In this document: in pieces, positions 1-5,849 of the stretch | How positions within the stretch are numbered: position 1 is the stretch's first letter | Layout: every line of letters begins with the position of its first letter | Origin: an uncultured Sporolactobacillus sp. | GTDB taxonomy: Bacteria > Bacillota > Bacilli > Bacillales > Sporolactobacillaceae | DNA: 7,473 nt | Assembly: GCA_900543345.1 (NCBI GenBank) | Contig: UQRJ01000139.1 | Span: 1 to 7,473, forward strand | Direction: 5' to 3' | The notes under the pieces: model-generated | The model's database searches: none | What the model saw: the letters and a program-made list of their open reading frames with translations, nothing else | Told to the model about the DNA's origin: nothing | Made by a program: the position numbers and the translations under genes

Positions 1-34
1 TTCGTCGGCAGCGTCAGATGTGTATAAGAGACAG
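1..34 (+). other. Nextera read-1 adapter with Tn5 mosaic end (artefact)
   Basis: Positions 2-15 match the Nextera read-1 primer tail. Positions 16-34 are the 19-bp Tn5 mosaic end AGATGTGTATAAGAGACAG. This is library sequence, not genome, and biological sequence begins at 35. The single extra T at position 1 is probably the last base of the index or a trimming remnant. Confidence 0.98.
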
Positions 35-36
35 GG

Positions 37-306
37 CTAAAACAGGGCGATGTCACCTTTATGCCCGGCAGAAAGCTGGAAAGCATTGCCGACCACAAGT
101 TGACGCTCGTGCAAAGAAACGGGGTACGGGAAATTATCCACGCGGATGCGGTCGTCCTTTCGCTGGGGGTGCGCAGCAATCAGAAAGTTGCAGAAGAATT
201 GCAGGGATGTTGCGACAAACTTTATGTGATCGGCGACGCCCGCAAGCAGGGAAGAATCAAGGACGCGGTACATCAGGCATTCGAGCTTTTCCGAGAATTG
301 TCATGA
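37..306 (+). CDS. NADH:flavin oxidoreductase / 2,4-dienoyl-CoA reductase-like protein, C-terminal fragment (5' end cut by library)
   Basis: About 89 residues of open frame run from the adapter to a TGA at 304-306. The fragment carries a typical C-terminal pyridine-nucleotide-disulphide-type segment: VVLSLGVRSN, then LYVIGDARKQGRIKDAVHQA, where the GD pair contacts FAD. This pattern is typical of old-yellow-enzyme-type flavin/FeS oxidoreductases of the 2,4-dienoyl-CoA reductase group, which reduce unsaturated substrates with NAD(P)H in the cytoplasm. The N-terminal TIM barrel and the Fe-S cysteines lie outside the window. The 3' end looks intact. The next gene remnant starts 19 nt downstream with its own ribosome binding site, so the two probably formed one redox operon. 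The substrate cannot be inferred. Other FAD/NAD-binding reductases with the same C-terminal fold are possible. Confidence 0.8.
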   Translation, partial: LKQGDVTFMPGRKLESIADHKLTLVQRNGVREIIHADAVVLSLGVRSNQKVAEELQGCCDKLYVIGDARKQGRIKDAVHQAFELFRELS

Positions 307-325
307 ACGGATTTGGAGGTGTGCG

Positions 326-537
326 ATGATTTACTATTTCTCTGCGACGGGAAATTCCGAGTGGGTCGCCCGCCAGCTTGTGGGAAGAACACAGGATACC
401 GCCAGGTCCATGGCGGATCTAGTAAAGGCAAAAGAAACGCCTGCACTCATCGGGGAGCATGATGTTTTGGGCATTGTATTCCCTATTCACGCATGGTCTA
501 CCCTGAAATACGTGACGCATTTTGTGAAAAGAATTGA
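326..537 (+). pseudogene. EFR1-type flavodoxin/ferredoxin protein, 5' remnant
   Basis: The ATG at 326 follows a good ribosome binding site (GGAGG at 315-319, 6 nt spacing). The first ~70 residues are flavodoxin-like. They include MIYYFSATGNSEWVA, with the FMN phosphate loop SATGNS at residues 6-11, and LGIVFPIHAW further on. This is the N-terminal pattern of EFR1 family proteins (flavodoxin domain followed by a two-[4Fe-4S] ferredoxin domain, about 250-270 residues). Homology stops near residue 70. The frame then runs into sequence that, read in another frame, belongs to a short-chain dehydrogenase, and it ends at a chance stop at 572-574. The ferredoxin cysteines are absent. The gene is therefore truncated by fusion or deletion and should not make a working electron carrier. 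The exact junction, near 533-540, cannot be set without an intact relative. Confidence 0.75.
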
Positions 538-1002
538 GGAAACTTTGATAAAAAAGATTTGGGCAGCCAGCTGAACATGGTGAATCTGAATGCCAAAGGC
601 TGCGTGGCAATCACAAGACTTTGTCTTCCTTATATGAGTAAAGAAGCTGCATCGTCGAGGCCTGTTCCACCTGCTCCTTTGTGCCGAATCCAAACAGCGG
701 CACAAAAGCACTTGTTTTGTATTTCAGCCAAGTAATCCGCAGGGAGCTGAAACCGTGGGGCATCAATGTGCGCGCGTTATGCTCCGGCAATATGACCTCA
801 GAAATGGCAATCCTGGGGGAAGAAGAAGGAAAAAAGTCTATTGTGAACAAACTCCCGTATCTGGATATGAAAAAGGTAGCAAGGAATTCTTTAAGGGCTG
901 CCCAAAGAGGAAAGGCTGTCTGTACGCCAGGGGCCTTTTATAAATTCTATCGGGTGGTAAATAAATCCGCATAATTTTATGATCCGCTTTGCAGAGGAGT
1001 AA
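538..1002 (+). pseudogene. Short-chain dehydrogenase/reductase (SDR), 5'-truncated with two frameshifts
   Basis: Three frames together give a continuous SDR C-terminal half. In frame from 538: GNFDKKDLGSQLNMVNLNAK and AITRLCLPYMSKE. After a shift near 645-650: IVEACSTCSFVPNPNSGTKA, then RRELKPWGINVRALCSGNM, then KKVARNSLRAAQRGKAV and AFYKFYRVV. After a second shift near 955-961: INPHNFMIRFAEE, stopping at TAA 1000-1002. The first shift fits a 1-nt deletion, since restoring one G gives EGCIVEACS. The Rossmann nucleotide-binding half (TGxxxGIG, NNAG) is missing entirely. The catalytic Tyr of YxxxK is not seen: Asn (693-695) lies four residues before the Lys (705-707), and the stretch before it looks about four residues short. 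The longest single open stretch (681-974) begins at a GTG with no convincing ribosome binding site. This is a decayed gene, perhaps of the same former redox operon. Confidence 0.8.
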
Positions 1003-1104
1003 TTTACTGTATGTTAAATAATTCAGGAAGGGGCCTTTGCTAAATCGTAGAAACTGGTGATACATGATGAACTTAATCATGCCAATACGAATTAAAAAGG
1101 TCTT

Positions 1105-1137
1105 AGCAGTCAGCCTGAAAAGGTTGGTTGCTTTTTT
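1105..1137 (+). terminator. Intrinsic terminator upstream of rny
   Basis: An 11-bp stem (AGCAGTCAGCC at 1105-1115 with GGTTGGTTGCT at 1122-1132) includes three G-U pairs. It closes a 6-nt loop TGAAAA and is followed by six T (1132-1137). It separates the decayed cluster from rny. It may have ended the SDR transcript or a gene since lost. Confidence 0.75.
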
Positions 1138-1167
1138 GGTATGGATCGCAGCGCAGATGGCTCAACG

Positions 1168-1196
1168 TTGACAACCCAATAGTGCAATTATACAAT
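1168..1196 (+). promoter_or_regulatory. Sigma-A-type promoter of rny
   Basis: TTGACA (1168-1173) is a perfect -35. A 17-bp spacer separates it from TACAAT (1191-1196), a 5/6 match to the -10. The start point is predicted near 1203. It lies just after the upstream terminator, so rny probably has its own vegetative promoter with a leader of about 174 nt. Confidence 0.8.
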
Positions 1197-1376
1197 GAAC
1201 ATGTAACTTTCGAGTTACTGATTTGACGAAAATGTAATTCTTTCTTCCATTTTGTGTGGAAAAGGATGACGCGATCCACCGAACTCCCGGTTTGGACGAC
1301 GGTTTACATCCTTGCACAACTTAAAAACGGACACGGATTGCTTCTTGTCGATATGAAAAAGCAAGGAGGTGAGATC
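1197..1376 (+). other. rny 5' leader with a hairpin at the predicted mRNA 5' end
   Basis: At the predicted start point lies a 6-bp stem, GTAACT (1203-1208) with AGTTAC (1213-1218), closing a TTCG tetraloop. A weaker TTCCA/TGGAA pairing lies at about 1245-1261. The leader ends in a near-perfect Shine-Dalgarno AAGGAGG (1363-1369) 7 nt before the ATG. No riboswitch family was recognised. From 1254 the leader has no stop in the rny frame, but no start there has a ribosome binding site. Confidence 0.55.
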
Positions 1377-2945
1377 ATGGCTATAACGATCATCTCCATT
1401 GCGCTTATCTCTGTCGTTTGTCTGTTTGTTGGCTATTTAATTGGCTACTTCTACCGGAAGAAAATTGCTGAAGCCAGAATTGCTTCTGCCGAGGCTGCTG
1501 CACATCAGATTGTCGAAGATGCGAAACGCGAAGCGGAAGCCCGCAAAAAAGAATCTCTTCTGGAAGCGAAGGATGAGATCCATACATTCAGATCCCAGGC
1601 GGAAAACGAAGCCAGGGAGCGAAGAAATGAACTTCAAAAACAGGAAAACCGCTTGGTCCAGAAAGAGGATCTGCTGGATCGGAAAAGCGAATCTCTTGAT
1701 AATAAAGAAAGTTCATTGGACAAAAGGGAGGAAGCACTTAGCAGAAAGCAACAGCAAATTGAAGAGACTCAAAGCAAAGTGGAGGAATTGTTCAAGAAAC
1801 AGAAATCGGAGCTGGAGCGGATATCCGGACTGACGAATGAAGAGGCCAAAGAGCTGATCCTCAGCAATGTCCGCCGAGAGACATCCCACGAGGCCGCGCA
1901 GGTCGCCAAAGATATCGTGACGAATGCGAAGGAAAGCGCCGAAAAGAAAGCCAAGAGCATTCTTTCACTGGTCATTCAAAGATGTGCGGCCGACCACGTG
2001 GCCGAAACGACGGTTTCGGTGGTTAATCTGCCCAATGACGAGATGAAGGGACGGATTATCGGCCGGGAGGGTCGCAATATCCGTACGTTGGAGACGCTGA
2101 CAGGAATCGATTTGATTATTGACGATACGCCGGAAGCGGTTATCCTGTCGGGTTTCGACCCGATCCGCCGTGAAATCGCGCGAATTGCCTTGGAGCGATT
2201 GGTTCAGGACGGACGGATTCATCCGGCCCGCATCGAGGAAATGGTCGAGAAGGCGCGCCATGAAGTGGATGAGTGTATTCGTGATTACGGAGAACAAACG
2301 ACTTTTGAAGTCGGTATCCACGGCCTGCACCCGGATCTGATCAAAATCCTTGGACGTCTGCACTTCAGAACGAGCTATGGGCAGAATGTATTGAAACACT
2401 CGGTTGAAGTGGCGTTTCTTGCCGGTATGATGGCGGCCGAGCTCGGCGAAGATGAAATGCTGGCCCGGCGTGCCGGCCTGCTTCACGACATTGGTAAAGC
2501 AATTGACCATGAAGTGGAAGGAAGCCATGTAGAAATCGGCGTAGAATTGGCCAAAAAGTACAAGGAACACCCCGTAGTCATCAATAGTATTGCCTCGCAT
2601 CACGGCGATACGGAACCGACATCGGTGATCAGTGTGCTTGTTGCCGCGGCGGATGCACTGTCCGCCGCCCGCCCGGGAGCTCGCCGTGAAACGCTGGAGA
2701 CTTATATCCACCGTCTAGAGAAGCTCGAAGAAATTGCTGAATCGTTTGACGGCGTGGAAAAGTCGTATGCTATTCAAGCGGGGCGAGAGGTGCGCATCAT
2801 TGTTCAGCCGGATATTGTCGATGATACGAAGGCGTTTCAACTCGCTCATGATATCACGAAAAAGATTGAGAATGAATTGGACTATCCGGGAAATATCAAA
2901 GTCACAGTTATTCGTGAAACACGGGCTGTTGAATACGCAAAGTAA
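1377..2945 (+). CDS. rny: Ribonuclease Y, membrane-anchored endoribonuclease
   Basis: The 522-residue protein matches B. subtilis RNase Y (520 residues) in length and layout. Residues 2-25 form one membrane anchor. Residues about 28-195 form a long charged coiled coil rich in Glu, Lys and Gln. A KH domain follows, with the GxxG loop in IIGREGRNIR (about 227-236). The HD domain includes H341, the signature H370-D371 in GLLHDIGKA and SIASHHGD (about 404-411), the metal-binding catalytic centre. The C-terminus IKVTVIRETRAVEYAK is the conserved family end. The enzyme cleaves single-stranded RNA, preferably 5'-monophosphorylated, starting bulk mRNA decay at the inner membrane face. ATG 1377 is chosen for its strong ribosome binding site and because it places the anchor at the N-terminus. 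A strong terminator follows at once, so downstream genes depend on read-through or other promoters. All key residues are present. Confidence 0.98.
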   Translation: MAITIISIALISVVCLFVGYLIGYFYRKKIAEARIASAEAAAHQIVEDAKREAEARKKESLLEAKDEIHTFRSQAENEARERRNELQKQENRLVQKEDLLDRKSESLDNKESSLDKREEALSRKQQQIEETQSKVEELFKKQKSELERISGLTNEEAKELILSNVRRETSHEAAQVAKDIVTNAKESAEKKAKSILSLVIQRCAADHVAETTVSVVNLPNDEMKGRIIGREGRNIRTLETLTGIDLIIDDTPEAVILSGFDPIRREIARIALERLVQDGRIHPARIEEMVEKARHEVDECIRDYGEQTTFEVGIHGLHPDLIKILGRLHFRTSYGQNVLKHSVEVAFLAGMMAAELGEDEMLARRAGLLHDIGKAIDHEVEGSHVEIGVELAKKYKEHPVVINSIASHHGDTEPTSVISVLVAAADALSAARPGARRETLETYIHRLEKLEEIAESFDGVEKSYAIQAGREVRIIVQPDIVDDTKAFQLAHDITKKIENELDYPGNIKVTVIRETRAVEYAK

Positions 2946-2953
2946 CAGGAAAG

Positions 2954-2986
2954 AAAAGAAAGCGGCGTCCGGCCGCTTTCTTTTTT
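2954..2986 (+). terminator. Strong intrinsic terminator between rny and ymdB
   Basis: A perfect 13-bp stem, AAAAGAAAGCGGC (2954-2966) with GCCGCTTTCTTTT (2972-2984), closes the 5-nt loop GTCCG. The T run is 2981-2986. It begins 8 nt after the rny stop. Only 39 nt separate its end from the ymdB start, and I see no promoter there, so ymdB is probably expressed by partial read-through. Confidence 0.92.
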
Positions 2987-3025
2987 CGAAAAAATTAAGG
3001 CCAATCAAGGAAAAGGACGTGCAAA

Positions 3026-3808
3026 ATGGAACTCTTATTTGTCGGCGATATTTACGGAAAAGTCGGACGGCGGATGGCTACTGATTATTTGCCGCGACTC
3101 AAACAGCGCTTTCGCCCGGCGTTAACCATTGTCAATGCCGAGAATGCGGCACACGGAAGAGGAATGACGAAAAAGATCTATCATCAACTGCTTGACGTTG
3201 GAGCGGATGTTCTGACGATGGGCAACCATACATGGGATAATCGTGAGATTTTTGAATTTATCGATGAAGCAGATCGGCTGGTGCGTCCGGCAAATTTCCC
3301 TGAAGGGACTCCGGGAACGGGAATGCGCATTGTGCAGAATGTGGCAGTGATCAACCTGCAGGGGCGGACTTTTCTGCCACCGTTGGACGATCCGTTTCGG
3401 ACGGCTGATCGTCTTGTCCAAGCGGCACGGGAAAAAACGCCCATCATCTTCGTCGACATTCACGCAGAAGCAACAAGTGAAAAAATGGCGCTTGCCCGCT
3501 ATCTGGATGGACGAGTCTCGGCCGTTATCGGCACGCATACCCACGTTCAGACAGCGGACGACCGAATTTTATCGGGCGGAACAGCTTATTTGACCGATGT
3601 CGGCATGACCGGGCCGTATAACGGGATCATCGGTGTCCGGCGCGAAGACGTCCTGCGCCGTTTTCTTACACAGATGCCTGTCCGCTTTGAGAACGAAGAA
3701 GGGGGTGGACAGCTCGGTGCGGTCGCGATCGCGCTAGATGCGAAGACGGGTCACGCGTTGCGAACCAAACGTGTGCTGATTAACGAAGACCATCCCTTTT
3801 TTGACTGA
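3026..3808 (+). CDS. ymdB: YmdB family metallophosphodiesterase (2',3'-cyclic-nucleotide / cAMP phosphodiesterase)
   Basis: The protein is 260 residues long (B. subtilis YmdB is about 264). It is a TIGR00282-type calcineurin-like phosphoesterase. Visible metal ligands are D8 (FVGDIYG), E39 and N40 (NAENAAHG), N67 and H68 (MGNHTWD), H146 (DIHAEATSEK) and H171 and H173 (IGTHTHVQT), the full dinuclear set of the family. In B. subtilis YmdB hydrolyses cyclic nucleotides and affects biofilm, motility and nanotube behaviour. A ribosome binding site AAGGA (3013-3017) lies 8 nt before the ATG. The gene sits directly after rny, as in Bacillus, which fits a shared role in RNA and nucleotide turnover. 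A terminator lies between them, so levels are probably lower than those of rny. The protein is cytoplasmic, with no signal peptide. All catalytic residues are intact. Confidence 0.95.
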   Translation: MELLFVGDIYGKVGRRMATDYLPRLKQRFRPALTIVNAENAAHGRGMTKKIYHQLLDVGADVLTMGNHTWDNREIFEFIDEADRLVRPANFPEGTPGTGMRIVQNVAVINLQGRTFLPPLDDPFRTADRLVQAAREKTPIIFVDIHAEATSEKMALARYLDGRVSAVIGTHTHVQTADDRILSGGTAYLTDVGMTGPYNGIIGVRREDVLRRFLTQMPVRFENEEGGGQLGAVAIALDAKTGHALRTKRVLINEDHPFFD

Positions 3809-3823
3809 CGCTCGATTGAAACC

Positions 3824-3852
3824 TCAGGCATAGTCATCTCCGCAAAGAATAT
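3824..3852 (+). promoter_or_regulatory. Sigma-H-like promoter of spoVS
   Basis: The -35 element TCAGGCATA (3824-3832) matches 7 of 9 positions of RNAGGAWWW. An 11-bp spacer leads to the -10 element AAAGAATAT (3844-3852), a full match to RNNGAATWW. In B. subtilis spoVS is known to depend on sigma-H. The start point should fall near 3857-3860, giving a leader of about 30 nt. A small palindrome, ATAGT-GA-ACTAT (3851-3862), overlaps the -10 and the start point and could be an operator. Confidence 0.7.
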
Positions 3853-3886
3853 AGTGAACTATGGGCAATCCTCATAAGGAGATGAC
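3833..3886 (+). promoter_or_regulatory. Perfect 9-bp inverted repeat that can mask the spoVS ribosome binding site
   Basis: GTCATCTCC (3833-3841) is the exact reverse complement of GGAGATGAC (3878-3886), with a 36-nt loop. The right arm includes the GGAG of the spoVS Shine-Dalgarno AAGGAG (3876-3881). The left arm lies in the spacer of the sigma-H-like promoter. It would therefore be present in transcripts reading through from ymdB but absent from the sigma-H transcript. Pairing would block spoVS translation only in read-through mRNA. This mechanism is inferred from the geometry. Confidence 0.6.
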
Positions 3887-3888
3887 AA

Positions 3889-4155
3889 GTGGAAATGGAT
3901 GTGTTAAAAGTTTCAGCAAAATCCGTACCCAACTCCGTTGCCGGTGCCCTTGCGCATGCCATGAGGGAACAACGGACGGCGGAGATCCAGGCAATCGGAG
4001 CAGGAGCATTGAACCAGGCAGTTAAAGCTGTAGCGATTGCCAGGGGATTCGTTGCACCGAGTGGACTGGATCTTATCTGCATCCCGGCTTTTACCGACAT
4101 CATCATCGATGGGGAGGAGCGGACCGCGATCAAACTGATCATCGAACCGCGATGA
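3889..4155 (+). CDS. spoVS: Stage V sporulation protein S
   Basis: Apart from its start, this is an almost exact match to the 86-residue SpoVS of Bacillus: LKVSAKSVPNSVAGALA, EIQAIGAGALNQAVKAVAIA and CIPAFTDIIIDGEERTAI, ending IKLIIEPR. SpoVS is a small Alba-like (nucleic-acid-binding fold) regulator needed for stage V of sporulation in B. subtilis, affecting coat assembly and septation. The first methionine matching the usual start is at 3895. However, the Shine-Dalgarno AAGGAG (3876-3881) is 7 nt from the GTG at 3889 and 13 nt from the ATG, so the GTG start (88 residues, two extra at the N-terminus) is preferred. An own sigma-H-like promoter and a possible masking hairpin precede it, and a terminator follows at 4242. 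Its presence marks the host as a spore former. Confidence 0.96.
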   Translation: MEMDVLKVSAKSVPNSVAGALAHAMREQRTAEIQAIGAGALNQAVKAVAIARGFVAPSGLDLICIPAFTDIIIDGEERTAIKLIIEPR

Positions 4156-4241
4156 AAAATGGCTATAAAGACGATGTTTTTCCGATGCGGTGAAGCATAA
4201 GTGACATCATCAGCGATAAACTCAAATGATTTAATTTCACT

Positions 4242-4270
4242 GCGCTCATAACTTGTGAGCGTTGTTTTTC
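4242..4270 (+). terminator. Intrinsic terminator after spoVS
   Basis: The stem CGCTCA (4243-4248) with TGAGCG (4256-4261), plus an outer G-U pair, closes a 7-nt loop. It is followed by TTGTTTTTC (4262-4270). It lies about 85 nt after the spoVS stop and acts on the plus strand only, since no U run follows the stem in the other direction. Confidence 0.75.
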
Positions 4271-4463
4271 TTAACGATCTTTTTAGGACCTTGCCGAGAA
4301 GCGGAGGAACAATAGCGAACTTTGCGACATGGATTAACCATTGCTGCCTATCTGATGTTATATTTTCATCCTTTTTTGAAAATTTATTAAGATGTAATTA
4401 TCTGACAATTGCGCTGAAAAAATCTTTGAAAACAAACGGAATAGTTAATGATAATGTCATTCG
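4271..4463. other. AT-rich convergent intergenic region, no gene seen
   Basis: This is the rest of the gap between the 3' ends of spoVS and the histidine kinase. Only weak elements are visible: the palindrome ATGG-ATTAA-CCAT (4329-4341) and a 5-bp AATGA/TCATT pairing just beyond the kinase stop, without a U run. No convincing terminator for the kinase operon and no small ORF with a ribosome binding site were found. Confidence 0.5.
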
Positions 4464-5849
4464 TCAGTTTTTGGCCTCCACGGCTGCCAGGCGGATAATG
4501 AAAACACTTCCCGAAGGTTTACCGTCCTCGACCCATATTTCCCCTTTTTGTAGAGCGACCAACTTTCGCACAATAGCGAGACCGAGACCGGTACCGTTTT
4601 TTTGGCTGGAACGCGACGGATCGCCGCGGTAAAAACGGGCGAAAATTTTTTCTTTATCGCTGTCCGGGATCGACGGACCCGAATTCCAAACGCGGAGGTA
4701 AACAGAGGGTTTCTCCATAGTCACGGAGATGCCAATCATGCCGTCCGCCGGTGCATATTTCCCGGCATTACCGAGAAGAGAAACGATCGCCTGATGAATG
4801 TAGTCCTCGTTCGCCCAAGCATAGGCATGATCGGCTATGTCGGTCGAAAGCTTCTGGGTCAGCTCGGTTGCATAGTCGTCGATCACATTGCGGGCGATAA
4901 CCGACAGATCGACAGGTTCCAATGCTTGCGATCGATGTTCAATGCGGGCGGTCATCAATAGTTGATCAATTAACCGCTGCATTCGTCTAGATTCTTGATC
5001 GATAAAATGCATCGAACGTTCGACAACTTCCGGATGTCCGTTGCCGTGCCGCTGAATCAGTTCGACATGGCCGCGGATTGCGGCTAATGGCGTGCGCAGC
5101 TCATGCGATGCATCCGAGACAAATTGATGTTCACGCTCAATCTGCCGTTTCAGCTGATCCATCAGCTGGTTAAACGAACGAGCCAGATCATTCACTTCTT
5201 TCGGTTGATCCGGAACCGGTACGTGCAACTTGAGATCGTTCGTTTTGATGGCTCGGTCGATTTTCGCCGTTACCTCCATCAACGGCCGGCTCAATTTCCG
5301 TGCTAATTGATAAATTGCCAGTGCACCGATCAGAATTCCGAAAAACATGGCGACGGCCATAGCCCGGGTAATAACCACAATAAAGCGATGGATTTGAATC
5401 ATACGAATGAACAGGTCAAAGGTATAGCCGTTATATGTAAAGCGATGATGATAGACCGGAACGAGGGGCTTCTTGAAAACGATTGATGAAAATGACGACA
5501 GTTTAATCGGATAAGCCGTATCATCCGTGATGTTTTCACTGCCCTTTGAATAAATAGTCCGTTTCATCGGTGTTTCAATGTGTACATAAAAATCCGGATG
5601 CTGCTCATACAGAATGTTTTCAATAGAATCTGTCCAGTCTGGTTGATGTTCTTTGGATTCCACACGCAATTGCTTCTCTACATAATGAATTTCTTGCCTG
5701 GTTTCGCGATATAGTTGATAACTGACGAAGCTAATTGCCGCCACACCGATAAACAGAGTCGTCAAAGAGAGAATCAGAATATACCAGAACGTCATTTGTG
5801 CAAGCGTTGTTCTGCGTTTTCGACCGGAATCGTTTGATCGCTTTTTCAT
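4464..5849 (-). CDS. Two-component sensor histidine kinase (HAMP, HisKA, HATPase)
   Basis: The 461-residue membrane kinase has a basic N-terminus, membrane segment 1 at about 21-44, an extracytoplasmic sensor domain of about 110 residues (45-155) and membrane segment 2 at about 156-180. A HAMP linker lies at about 182-236. The phospho-acceptor H249 is in SDASHELRTPLAA. The N box is LLGNAGKYAP (N361), the F box IFARFYRGD, and the G2 box NGTGLGLAIV (418-427). The G1 box reads VWNSGPSIP, with Asn in place of the usual first Asp of DxGxG. I recall the same in several VanS-like kinases, so it is not necessarily inactivating. It autophosphorylates and transfers phosphate to the regulator encoded just upstream. 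The start overlaps the regulator stop by 4 nt (ATGA), and CCCTC at 5857-5861 reads as a GAGGG ribosome binding site 7 nt away. Translational coupling is likely. The sensor domain matched nothing I know, so the stimulus is unknown. Confidence 0.95.
   Translation of the reverse strand: MKKRSNDSGRKRRTTLAQMTFWYILILSLTTLFIGVAAISFVSYQLYRETRQEIHYVEKQLRVESKEHQPDWTDSIENILYEQHPDFYVHIETPMKRTIYSKGSENITDDTAYPIKLSSFSSIVFKKPLVPVYHHRFTYNGYTFDLFIRMIQIHRFIVVITRAMAVAMFFGILIGALAIYQLARKLSRPLMEVTAKIDRAIKTNDLKLHVPVPDQPKEVNDLARSFNQLMDQLKRQIEREHQFVSDASHELRTPLAAIRGHVELIQRHGNGHPEVVERSMHFIDQESRRMQRLIDQLLMTARIEHRSQALEPVDLSVIARNVIDDYATELTQKLSTDIADHAYAWANEDYIHQAIVSLLGNAGKYAPADGMIGISVTMEKPSVYLRVWNSGPSIPDSDKEKIFARFYRGDPSRSSQKNGTGLGLAIVRKLVALQKGEIWVEDGKPSGSVFIIRLAAVEAKN

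Noticed and set aside
18..329. Open frame of 103 codons starting inside the adapter
   Set aside because: Its start lies in Nextera sequence, and the frame is a shadow of the flavin oxidoreductase fragment, which has clear family motifs in another frame.
681..974. Independent small SDR-like gene
   Set aside because: Flanking frames continue the same SDR on both sides, so this is the middle piece of a broken gene.
1254..1376. In-frame N-terminal extension of rny by 41 codons from a GTG
   Set aside because: There is no ribosome binding site at 1254 or 1266. RNase Y begins with its membrane anchor, and the ATG at 1377 has an excellent Shine-Dalgarno.
1003..1376. Riboswitch or T-box before rny
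   Set aside because: No conserved T-box or aptamer core was recognised. Only a terminator, a promoter and a short 5' hairpin are supported.
1965..2711. 248-codon open frame antisense to rny
   Set aside because: It is a shadow of the conserved KH/HD coding region. Its translation shows no family motif.
3122..3544. 140-codon open frame antisense to ymdB
   Set aside because: It lies opposite the metallophosphoesterase core with no ribosome binding site or recognisable domain.
4255..4632. 125-codon plus-strand open frame after spoVS
   Set aside because: It begins inside the spoVS terminator stem and runs antisense into the histidine kinase C-terminus, with no motif or ribosome binding site.
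4602..5306. Plus-strand open frames opposite the kinase
   Set aside because: They are shadows of the kinase coding frame.
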